Made by a program: the position numbers and the translations under genes
NCBI GenBank assembly: GCA_036512955.1
Contig: DATBZX010000207.1
Coordinates: 1-22,419, forward strand
DNA from: DASRAA01 sp036512955
GTDB lineage: Bacteria; Acidobacteriota; Terriglobia; Terriglobales; Acidobacteriaceae
Reading direction: 5' to 3'
Length of the DNA: 22,419 nucleotides
The notes under the pieces: generated by a model
What the model was told of the DNA's origin: nothing
Database searches by the model: none
The model's input: the letters and a program-made list of their open reading frames with translations, nothing else
Shown: one piece after another, positions 8,415 through 15,607 of the stretch
Position numbering within the stretch: position 1 is the stretch's first letter
Layout: each line of letters opens with the position of its first letter

Positions 8415-8657
8415 CTATTCCCTGACCGGAAGAGCTGATAGATAATCGGAAATTGCCTGGTAGGAAATGAGATCGCCCAGACTCTCAACGTCGAACTCTA
8501 TGCCAAACTCTTCCTCGATTGTGGTGACCAGGGTAGCGGCGGCTATGGAATCCCATCCGGCTACCGTCTCCAGGCTGGCGGTGGTGATTTGTGGTTCGGG
8601 CAGGTTGGGAAATACAGCAGAAAAGCACCGGCTAAGCCGGGCTTTAATACTATTCAC
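8415..8657 (-). CDS. Stand-alone acyl carrier protein
   Basis: The 80-residue protein is an acyl carrier protein. The phosphopantetheine attachment site is GWDSIAAATLVTTIEEEFG, with Ser37 as the modified residue, and the helix II/III region FGIEFDVESLGDLISYQAI is typical. The start is a GTG (8655-8657) overlapping the stop of the upstream fkbH gene by eight bases. AGGAG lies in the end of fkbH at a suitable spacing, so translation is likely coupled. The longer frame extending to 8837 lies within fkbH in another frame and is not the real N-terminus. In FkbH systems the partner ACP carries the three-carbon glyceryl unit derived from 1,3-bisphosphoglycerate. No dedicated phosphopantetheinyl transferase is in view. 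Confidence 0.85.
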   Translation of the reverse strand: MNSIKARLSRCFSAVFPNLPEPQITTASLETVAGWDSIAAATLVTTIEEEFGIEFDVESLGDLISYQAISDYLSALPVRE

Positions 8658-10407
8658 CCTCAAGCTCCTGAATCTGGAGATAAACGGCAGGACAGTTCTC
8701 GCGTAACTGCTCTCTGGAGATGGAAAACACCTCGGCGACGGAATGACCGACCAATCCACCCAGAAATTCCTGGACCGGCTGATTCCGCTCGGTCTTTGAG
8801 TAGTCCAATGTGACTTGTTCCGCGCCAAACTTCTCAAATACGCGCAGCAGGCATCCGTGCTCGATTCGCCGCGAGAATGCTCTGCAACTCATCACCCAAT
8901 GATCGATGGCCAGGTTGCTGCCGTCCACCCGCCCGGTCAGGACCGCGATCTTGCCCAGCGGACCATATTTGTCTTCGTAGGAAGCCAACATGAGAAACAC
9001 ATTTGGGTCACTCAGATACTGGTGCCACGAAGCTTCGGTATGGCGCTTGCCGTTCAAATTGAACTGGTTGGTCTTGTTGACAAGTTCAAGGGCACGAGGA
9101 TCGGGTGGTTTTTTCAGGAAGCTAAGCGACAGTTTTCCGGCCGCTTCCTGGAGAAATCGCTCGGGGGTATAGCCTTCGATTCGGCTAGCTTCCGTGATGG
9201 CGTGAGAAGTACGGATGCTCTCCAGTCGAATGGAGTCTTCGGCGGAAACAGATCTCTTGCCGAACATGTCACGAAGCTGGCAGAGGAGGTCATAGACAGC
9301 CTTGTCGTCGTTTTTCGGGAAGAGGACACACTCAACATCGGGGTGAGATGACTTTACTTCCGCAAGTTCCAAGGGGCCGTCGTCGACAAAAACGACACTA
9401 TCGGGAGTTATATTCCATGCTTCAATAATTCTCCGCACCGATTCAGACTTGGGTCCCCAGCCAGCCTCCAGGGGAAATATCCGCTTACGGGTAAGAAGTG
9501 GCTGTCGGGAGCGGAATGCTTCTTCGACAAGGGCAGGGTCGTTCTTGGTGGCGACGCCTATGAGTATGCCTGATTCAGCCAGTGACGCTAGCAATTGCTG
9601 ATATAGTCCGTGCTTTTGCGCGTGGTGATCGAGATCCCAACTAATACCTTCGGTATTCACTTCACCAAGTATGCCCATCCAGAACGTATTATCCAGGTCG
9701 GTAATGAGTCCCTTCTTGGCTGGCGGATCATTGACAAGAGTAGCAAGTAATCCGGCCAACTTGTCGGTGTGACTCAAACTGTAGGGAAAACCCGTGTTGA
9801 GTTCAGACTTCGCGTCGAATCTCTCCTCTAACGGCGATAGTTGATCGAGGCGTTGTGAACTGACGATTCGGATCGATGATAGTTCCGCGAGTTTAGATAA
9901 TAGAGTCGCTCGTACGCCTTGCAGGTCGGTTTCCAGATGGCTGGAAAGCCATCCTGGAGTGAATGCTACGGGTGGGATGGGGAGGGTGGGCAGAGCGACA
10001 ACAACCGTGTTCTTCTGAGCGACGGATCCCAGAGCCGTTATGACCCTGATGGCCTGGTCGCGAACTGTCTGGACAAAGTCGCCCAGTTGCCCTGGGTTCC
10101 AACCGCCGAGCAGTCGGATCCCCAGCCGCGGATCGAGGTCCTGCCACTCCACGACCGCCACGATAGTGGAATTCTGCACTTTCGCCAGACGTTCAAGGTT
10201 GCCGGGCAGGTCGCCAAATGCTCCGGTGGAAATCGTCACTCGACGAGCGGGAAGTGCGCCGCGCAAATGAGCGCCAAGAAAGGTCAACAAGTGTAACGGC
10301 GTGAAGCCACAGGCCAGTTGAACCTCAAGGACTGGCAACTCAGGGGCGGGATTGTGCTTCAGTACTTCGAGGGCTTCGACCAATTTCACGGCGCTGTCCG
10401 ATAGCAA
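8650..10407 (-). CDS. fkbH: FkbH-type HAD-IIIC glyceryl-ACP synthase-like protein
   Basis: The 585-residue protein matches the FkbH family. Its members dephosphorylate 1,3-bisphosphoglycerate and load the glyceryl group onto an ACP. An N-terminal region of about 225 residues (LACGFTPLHLLTFLGAHL, then VEWQDLDPRLG) precedes the HAD domain. HAD motif I is LITDLDNTFWMGILGE (Asp237 and Asp239), motif II is GVATKND (about 284-290), the motif III Lys is in GWGPKSESV (Lys320), and motif IV is VFVDD (339-343). A C-terminal GNAT-like domain begins near NKTNQFNLNGKRHTEA (444-459). All motifs are intact. The first in-frame start after a TGA is TTG at 10407, without a clear Shine-Dalgarno; GTG at 10389 is an alternative. 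The first codons and leader form copy B of a repeat. It is operonic with the ACP gene. The attached group in this branch could differ from glyceryl. Confidence 0.85.
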   Translation of the reverse strand: MLSDSAVKLVEALEVLKHNPAPELPVLEVQLACGFTPLHLLTFLGAHLRGALPARRVTISTGAFGDLPGNLERLAKVQNSTIVAVVEWQDLDPRLGIRLLGGWNPGQLGDFVQTVRDQAIRVITALGSVAQKNTVVVALPTLPIPPVAFTPGWLSSHLETDLQGVRATLLSKLAELSSIRIVSSQRLDQLSPLEERFDAKSELNTGFPYSLSHTDKLAGLLATLVNDPPAKKGLITDLDNTFWMGILGEVNTEGISWDLDHHAQKHGLYQQLLASLAESGILIGVATKNDPALVEEAFRSRQPLLTRKRIFPLEAGWGPKSESVRRIIEAWNITPDSVVFVDDGPLELAEVKSSHPDVECVLFPKNDDKAVYDLLCQLRDMFGKRSVSAEDSIRLESIRTSHAITEASRIEGYTPERFLQEAAGKLSLSFLKKPPDPRALELVNKTNQFNLNGKRHTEASWHQYLSDPNVFLMLASYEDKYGPLGKIAVLTGRVDGSNLAIDHWVMSCRAFSRRIEHGCLLRVFEKFGAEQVTLDYSKTERNQPVQEFLGGLVGHSVAEVFSISREQLRENCPAVYLQIQELEGE

Positions 10408-10466
10408 TTTCAGACGCGATCATAGCACAATGATGCCACGCCCGGCGGTGCGAGGCGTGTGACAAC
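10354..10466. repeat. Direct repeat, copy B (functional fkbH 5' end plus leader)
   Basis: This is the partner of 5607-5718, same orientation and similar length (113 against 112 bases). It includes fkbH codons 1-18 and the leader. The leader contains TATGAT (minus strand, about 10420-10425), conserved in both copies and possibly a -10 element, although no good -35 is seen at 16-18 bases. Confidence 0.75.
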
Positions 10467-11023
10467 GGGATGTATAGAAAGAACAAGAATCCGTTTCACA
10501 AAGAAAAGCGGACAGATGGGCACATGTTGGGCCAATGGGTATTGCCTGGAACCTTGGTGACAAGAATGAGCTCAGTCGCAACTACGGCAACCAAGCGTTG
10601 GTCTTGGTGGCGAAGGGGCACTGGAGCAGGCGATGGCCCTGCACAACAAGGATGAAGCGACATGGCTAGCGGAGAGCAAGTCATTGACGGTCTTGATGGG
10701 GCCGGGAGAATACAGCTCTCGGATAGCCTAAGAGTCTGTGACGATCGGCAGAGGAGTTCCTCGCAACACAGCTACATGGGTGCCCGAGTCTACCCTGAGG
10801 TGATCATGGTAAACTGGCGGGGTGTTTCGAGGCGACATACCGGATTTTCTCGCGCTGAAGTGGGTTCCTATTGCTAGGCACGGGATGTCTTCTCCTGCGA
10901 GAACAAGCCGGTGACTGGACCGATCCAGCAGCGCCGATCGGGCGGCGAGCGCATAGGTTATGCCTGCCGAGCCACTTCTGCAGCATGGTCCCGACCCCGC
11001 AGCAGTTGGGCAATAGTAGATTT
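10467..11023. other. Intergenic region with TPR-like remnant, upstream of amidotransferase gene
   Basis: This is the divergent space between fkbH (minus) and the amidotransferase gene (plus). It holds the TPR-like remnant at about 10539-10730. The remaining 290 bases show short scraps of open frame (for example VFRGDIPDFLALKWVPIA near 10820-10876) that I cannot place. Promoters for both flanking genes should lie here, but none is convincing. Confidence 0.4.
10539..10730 (+). pseudogene. Remnant of a tetratricopeptide-repeat-like gene
   Basis: One frame reads NLGDKNELSRNYGNQALVL. After a frameshift the next reads GALEQAMALHNKDEATWLA, ending at a stop near 10730. Together they match the repeating pattern NLGD-x(3)-L-x(2)-YGNQALVL-x(3)-G-x-LE-x-AMALH-x-K-x-E of a known group of bacterial TPR proteins. 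There is no start codon context and no further repeats, so only about one and a half repeats survive. Confidence 0.5.
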
Positions 11024-12970
11024 ATGTGCGGTATAGCGGGAGTTCTGCACACCGACGGCAGCTCTGCCGACGCGCGGGTGATCCGCGCCATGACGGACAT
11101 CATTGCGCATCGTGGTCCCGATGGTTCCGGATTTCGTGTACAGGGGGAAGTAGCCCTGGGTCACCGCCGCCTGAGCATCATTGACCTGGCCACTGGCGGC
11201 CAGCCGATGTCCAATGAGGACGACTCGCTGTGGATCACCTACAACGGCGAAATCTTCAATCACGCCGTCGTGCGTCCCGAACTCGAAGCCGCCGGACACC
11301 GCTACAAGAGCCACTGCGATACTGAGACGGTCATTCATGCCTACGAGCAGCATGGCGATCAGTGCCTCACTCAATTCCGCGGCATGTTTGCCTTCGCCAT
11401 CTGGGACGCAAATCGCAAGCGGCTGTTCTGCGCGCGCGACCGCCTGGGCATCAAGCCGTTTTACTATTTCTGGAACGGCCGAACGTTCGCCTTCGCGTCG
11501 GAAATCAAGGCGCTGCTGCAGCATCCCGAGATCAGCGCCGATTTCAACGAGCCGTTGCTCCCCGAATACCTCGCCTTCGGATACACCAGCGGCGAAGAGA
11601 CATTGTTCAAGGGAATCCGCAAACTCATGCCGGGGCATACCCTGACGCTGAGTTGCGGTAGCAACCCGAAGCTCGAGATCAAGCAGTACTGGGACGCTCC
11701 CTGCCCGACCGAGTTCGAGGATCGGCCGGACGAGCAATGGATTGCCGAGTGCCGCGCACGCCTGGAAGAAGTCGTCCGCATGCGGCTGATGAGCGATGTT
11801 CCGCTAGGCATGTTTCTGAGCGGCGGAGTCGATTCCAGCGCCATCGCTGTGCTCATCAAGCGCATGGCCGATGGCCCGGTGAAAACGTTCTCCGTCGGCT
11901 ACAACGAATCCAAGTTCAGCGAACTCTCCGAGGCCCGCCAAGTCGCCGAACAAATCGGCACCGACCATCATGAAGTCGTTGTCACGATGGATGAGTTCTT
12001 CAACGCGCTGCCGCGCCTGGTATGGCATGAGGACGAGCCCATCACCTGGCCTTCCAGTGTCTCACTGTACTTTGTGTCGCGTCTGGCGTCGGAACGAGTG
12101 AAGGTTGTCCTGACCGGAGAGGGTAGCGATGAATTATTCGGCGGTTACGGACGGTATCGCTTCTACCAGCTCAACCAGCAATGGATGCGCGCCTATCGCG
12201 GAGTTCCCATTGGAATGCGCAACGCCATCCAGAATGCGGTGGCTGGCTCCCCGCTGCTGTCGGCTTCGGTCCGCAGGAAGCTCGGTCACACGGTTCTGGG
12301 ACGCGGCGCCAACATTGAGTCGCTGTACCTGAACAATTTTTATTGTGCGTTCGGAGCCGAGGAGCAAAAGAAGTTGCTGAGCGCACACTTCGACGCCGAT
12401 CCCTACGCAAATTTTCTGGGACGATGGCAATCGGTTGCGCAATCGCCGACCTTGCCCCGCCTGCTCTATGCCGACCAAAAGACGTATCTGGTCGAACTGC
12501 TGATGAAGCAGGACCAGATGAGCATGGCGTGTTCCATCGAAAGCCGAGTGCCTTTCCTCGATCATAAGTTTGTGGAATTCGCGGCGTCGGTGCCTCCCCA
12601 CATGAAGCTGCGCGGCAAGCATGGCAAGTACATCATGAAGAAAGCGGTGGAAGATCTGCTGCCGCACAATATCATCTATCGCAAGAAGATGGGCTTTCCG
12701 ACCCCAATTACCGCGTGGCTTATGCAGGATCAGGCCAAGATCATTCGCGACTATTTGCGCGATCCCGATGGATTGCTCGCAGCGTACGTGAACTTCGAGT
12801 ACCTCGACGATCTGCTCGACAAGCATGATCGCGGCCTGCACGACGCCACCGATCGAATCTGGCGCCTGCTGAATCTGCAGGTCTGGGGCGACATGTACCT
12901 GACGGGCCGTCGCGAACAATTCTGGGAAGGCCTGATGCCAGTCGCAGCCGGCAGTGTCCAGGTCGCATGA
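11024..12970 (+). CDS. asnB: Asparagine synthase-type glutamine amidotransferase (EPS-associated)
   Basis: The 648-residue protein has the two-domain layout of glutamine-hydrolysing asparagine synthases. The N-terminal class II glutaminase domain starts MCGIAGVLHTDG, with Cys2 as nucleophile after Met removal. This fixes the start at ATG 11024, although the open frame extends 51 codons further upstream. RGPDG, LGHRRLSIIDL and YNGEIFNH are conserved binding segments. The C-terminal ATP-pyrophosphatase domain has the PP-loop SGGVDSS beginning at Ser266, then TGEGSDELFGGYGRY and SRVPFLDHKFVEFA. In EPS and exosortase loci such proteins are thought to amidate a uronic acid or an amino-sugar precursor rather than make free asparagine. 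That fits the two sugar dehydrogenases downstream. Its stop overlaps the following glycosyltransferase start (ATGA). No strong Shine-Dalgarno is seen before 11024. Confidence 0.9.
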   Translation: MCGIAGVLHTDGSSADARVIRAMTDIIAHRGPDGSGFRVQGEVALGHRRLSIIDLATGGQPMSNEDDSLWITYNGEIFNHAVVRPELEAAGHRYKSHCDTETVIHAYEQHGDQCLTQFRGMFAFAIWDANRKRLFCARDRLGIKPFYYFWNGRTFAFASEIKALLQHPEISADFNEPLLPEYLAFGYTSGEETLFKGIRKLMPGHTLTLSCGSNPKLEIKQYWDAPCPTEFEDRPDEQWIAECRARLEEVVRMRLMSDVPLGMFLSGGVDSSAIAVLIKRMADGPVKTFSVGYNESKFSELSEARQVAEQIGTDHHEVVVTMDEFFNALPRLVWHEDEPITWPSSVSLYFVSRLASERVKVVLTGEGSDELFGGYGRYRFYQLNQQWMRAYRGVPIGMRNAIQNAVAGSPLLSASVRRKLGHTVLGRGANIESLYLNNFYCAFGAEEQKKLLSAHFDADPYANFLGRWQSVAQSPTLPRLLYADQKTYLVELLMKQDQMSMACSIESRVPFLDHKFVEFAASVPPHMKLRGKHGKYIMKKAVEDLLPHNIIYRKKMGFPTPITAWLMQDQAKIIRDYLRDPDGLLAAYVNFEYLDDLLDKHDRGLHDATDRIWRLLNLQVWGDMYLTGRREQFWEGLMPVAAGSVQVA

Positions 12971-14184
12971 GAATCCTGTGGGTCAAATCGGATTTCCTCC
13001 ACCCGACCACTCGTGGAGGTCAGATCCGGACGTTGGAAATCGTAAAGCGGCTGCATCCCCGCCACGAGGTTCACTACATCGCCTATGACAGTCCTTCGCA
13101 ACCCGAAGGCCTGCAGCGTGCCAGTGAATACTGTAGCCATGCGTATGCGGTCACGCTTGATGTTCCGCCGCGGGGGTCACTCAAATTCGTAGCGCAACTG
13201 GCGCGCAATCTGACTTCGTCATTGCCGCTTTCCCTGAGCCGTTATTGCTCGGCGGCGATGTCCGAACAGATCTCCAGAGTCCTCAGCGCTGTGCCATTCG
13301 ACAGCGTGGTTTGCGATTTCCTGGCGCCTGCGCCTAACTTTGCCGATATGAGCGGCGTGGTGCTGTTTCAGCACAACGTTGAATCCATGATTTGGCGGCG
13401 TCACGTCGAGCAAGCACCCGATCCGGTACGCAAGGCTTATTTCAAAATGCAAGCTAATCGCATGTTCAATTGGGAACGTCGTATGTGCCGGGCTGCAGCG
13501 CGAGTGATCGCCGTGTCGCCGCAGGATGCAACCGTCATGCGAGAACTGTTCGGCATCGAGGCAGTCAGCGTGGCCACCGGCGTGGACTTGGACTACTTTC
13601 GCCGTCCGCCCGACGCGCCGCGCAAGGCCGACCTGGTTTTCGTTGGTTCGATGGACTGGCTGCCCAATTCCGATGGGGTAAACTACTTTGTTCGCGAGAT
13701 TTTGCCGCTGATTTGGCAGCGCAAGCCGGATTGCACGGTGGCAGTTGTCGGCAGGTCGCCGTCTTCAGCCATGCAGGCTTTGGCGCAGCAGGATTCCCGG
13801 ATCCACGTAACGGGCACGGTTCCCGACGTCCGGCCCTGGCTGTGGGGAGCCAGCGCATCGATTGTCCCTTTGCGCATCGGCGGTGGGACGCGGCTGAAGA
13901 TTTACGAAGCCATGGCCGCCGGTACGGCCACAGTTTCAACCTCGATCGGCGCTGAGGGTTTAGATGTATGCCATCCGGGAAACATCCGGCTGGCCGACAC
14001 GCCGGAATCGTTCGCTGACCAGTGCGTTGCCTTGTTGCAGGATGTCCCGCAGCGGAAGTCTGTTGCCGACGAGGCACTGGATCTGGTGACGAAGCGGTTC
14101 TCGTGGGACATTATCGCCGCCGAGTTCGAGAAGTTATTGCTGGTTGGTAATCGCGCAAGCGCGACTGCGTTAGCCGCGGGCTAG
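12967..14184 (+). CDS. GT4-family glycosyltransferase, coupled to amidotransferase
   Basis: This 405-residue GT-B protein is of the type paired with amidotransferases in EPS loci. The N-terminus MRILWVKSDFLHPTTRGGQI has the Gly-Gly acceptor loop. The middle has the FQHNVESMIWRRH segment. The C-terminal donor domain begins at LVFVGSMDWLPNSDGVNYF (about residue 222) and contains IGGGTRLKIYEAMAAGTATVST (about 302-323), with the donor-contacting Glu in YEAM. Its ATG overlaps the upstream TGA by four bases, which implies translational coupling. The layout resembles glycosyltransferases of the exosortase-A-associated set, but no exosortase gene is in this window. The sugar donor is unknown. Confidence 0.88.
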   Translation: MRILWVKSDFLHPTTRGGQIRTLEIVKRLHPRHEVHYIAYDSPSQPEGLQRASEYCSHAYAVTLDVPPRGSLKFVAQLARNLTSSLPLSLSRYCSAAMSEQISRVLSAVPFDSVVCDFLAPAPNFADMSGVVLFQHNVESMIWRRHVEQAPDPVRKAYFKMQANRMFNWERRMCRAAARVIAVSPQDATVMRELFGIEAVSVATGVDLDYFRRPPDAPRKADLVFVGSMDWLPNSDGVNYFVREILPLIWQRKPDCTVAVVGRSPSSAMQALAQQDSRIHVTGTVPDVRPWLWGASASIVPLRIGGGTRLKIYEAMAAGTATVSTSIGAEGLDVCHPGNIRLADTPESFADQCVALLQDVPQRKSVADEALDLVTKRFSWDIIAAEFEKLLLVGNRASATALAAG

Positions 14185-14258
14185 TCGAACCGCCGTGACC
14201 TAACGCCGCTGCATTAACAAGATTTTTCAGGGTGTGGTGCCCGGAGAGTTAAGACAGA

Positions 14259-15566
14259 ATGAACCGACCCATGGACGCAAAGGAAGAACGGCCCACAATT
14301 GCGGTATTTGGACTTGGCTACGTTGGCTGCGTAACTGGTGCCTGCTTTGCCGAACTGGGATACCGTGTCGTCGGCGTGGATGTCGATGCCCGCAAGGTCA
14401 AGGCCATCCAGGACGGGCAGTCGCCATTCTACGAGCCCGGGCTGGAGCCGCTGATTGGCAAGCACATCGCCAGCGGTTTGTTGTCGGCGACCCTTTCGAC
14501 GGCGGACGCCCTGCGTGACGCGGACTTCGCGTTCCTGTGCGTGGGCACTCCGTCAGCTCCCAATGGCAACCTCAACCTCGACTACTTGCGCAAGGTCTCT
14601 GCCGACATTGCCGCTCACCTTGACGGTCGCTCCAAGCCGCTGACGGTGGTGGTGCGGAGCACGGTTTTTCCCGGCACCTGTGATGAAACGGTTGCCCCGG
14701 CGATCGAGCCCAGGGCGGTGGTGGTGGCTAATCCCGAATTCCTGCGCGAGGGAAGCGCTGTCAAAGACTTTATGGAGCCGTCGCTGGTGGTCGTGGGCAG
14801 CCACGACCGCGCGGCCGCCGAGCGCGTTGCGTGGCTATACTCTGGACTGCCGGTGGAAACATCCGTGGTCGCCTTGCGCACGGCAGAGCTCATCAAATAC
14901 ACCTGCAATACGTTTCACGCCTTGAAGATCGCCTTCGCCAACGAGATCGGGACGCTGTCCGCATCACTGGGACTGGACGGCACCGAGGTGATGGAAACCG
15001 TGTGCCGCGACACCAAGCTCAACGTTTCTGCTGCCTACCTGAAACCGGGATTCGCGTTTGGGGGCTCCTGCCTGCCCAAAGATTTGCGCGCCTTGATTTA
15101 CCGGGCGCGGCAACTTGATCTCGATCTGCCTCTGCTGAACTCCGTGCTGCCCAGCAACGAGTCGCACATCACGCGAGCCTTTCGCCGGGTGATGGACATG
15201 GGCTGCCGCAAAATTGGCATCTATGGACTGGCCTTCAAGCCCAATACCGACGACCTGCGCGAAAGCCCGGGCGTAGCCCTGATCGAAATGCTGATCGGCA
15301 AGGGGTGCGACGTTAAGATTTACGATCCACACATCCAACTTGACGCGATTTACGGCAGCAACCAGGCGTTTCTGCTGAGCTCGTTGCCGCACATCGGCCG
15401 CTCCATGGAGAAGAGCCTGCATGGGATACTGGACTGGGCCGAACTGATCGTGGTGACGCAGGACCCAACTGTTGAAGCGCGCAAGGTCCTTGCGGAGTCG
15501 CCCGTCCCAGTGATCAACGTGGCTAGCGCCGAGCCGGCCCTGGCCGCCAAGTTGGAGGCAGTCTGA
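14259..15566 (+). CDS. GDP-mannose/UDP-glucose 6-dehydrogenase, AlgD-like
   Basis: The 435-residue enzyme is an NAD-dependent nucleotide-sugar dehydrogenase that oxidises C6 of the sugar to a uronic acid. The NAD-binding motif is GLGYVG (residues 18-23). TVVVRSTVFPGT, ANPEFLREGSAVKDF and AELIKYTCNTFHALKIAFANE are family blocks. The catalytic Cys271 lies in FAFGGSCLPKDLRAL, and KPNTDDLRESP marks the C-terminal domain. From memory, several stretches are closer to GDP-mannose dehydrogenase AlgD than to Ugd. These include CVGTPSAPNGNLNLDYL, CRDTKLNVSAAYLKPGFAFG and the tail YGSNQAFLLSSLPHI. If so, the product is GDP-mannuronate. UDP-glucose as substrate cannot be excluded. Start ATG 14259 is used; GGAG lies rather far upstream. 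It follows the glycosyltransferase by 74 bases and is probably in the same transcript. Confidence 0.85.
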   Translation: MNRPMDAKEERPTIAVFGLGYVGCVTGACFAELGYRVVGVDVDARKVKAIQDGQSPFYEPGLEPLIGKHIASGLLSATLSTADALRDADFAFLCVGTPSAPNGNLNLDYLRKVSADIAAHLDGRSKPLTVVVRSTVFPGTCDETVAPAIEPRAVVVANPEFLREGSAVKDFMEPSLVVVGSHDRAAAERVAWLYSGLPVETSVVALRTAELIKYTCNTFHALKIAFANEIGTLSASLGLDGTEVMETVCRDTKLNVSAAYLKPGFAFGGSCLPKDLRALIYRARQLDLDLPLLNSVLPSNESHITRAFRRVMDMGCRKIGIYGLAFKPNTDDLRESPGVALIEMLIGKGCDVKIYDPHIQLDAIYGSNQAFLLSSLPHIGRSMEKSLHGILDWAELIVVTQDPTVEARKVLAESPVPVINVASAEPALAAKLEAV

Positions 15567-15607
15567 AACCCTCCCCTGCATGCTGTCTGTGAACTGAGGT
15601 CCCCGGA

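Noticed and set aside
8658..8837. N-terminal extension of the ACP frame
   Set aside because: It lies within fkbH in another frame, is not ACP-like, and a GTG with a good ribosome-binding site begins the conserved part.
10410..10440. Sigma-54-like TGGCAT...TGC element upstream of fkbH (minus strand)
   Set aside because: The GG-to-GC spacing is one base too short for the strict sigma-54 consensus.
10958..11737. Long minus-strand open frame (259 codons) opposite the amidotransferase gene
   Set aside because: It lies wholly antisense to a well-supported gene with all family motifs and shows no recognisable domain; high GC content commonly creates such frames.
12134..12919. 261-codon minus-strand open frame
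   Set aside because: It is antisense to the synthase domain of the amidotransferase, lacks any motif, and is best read as a shadow frame.
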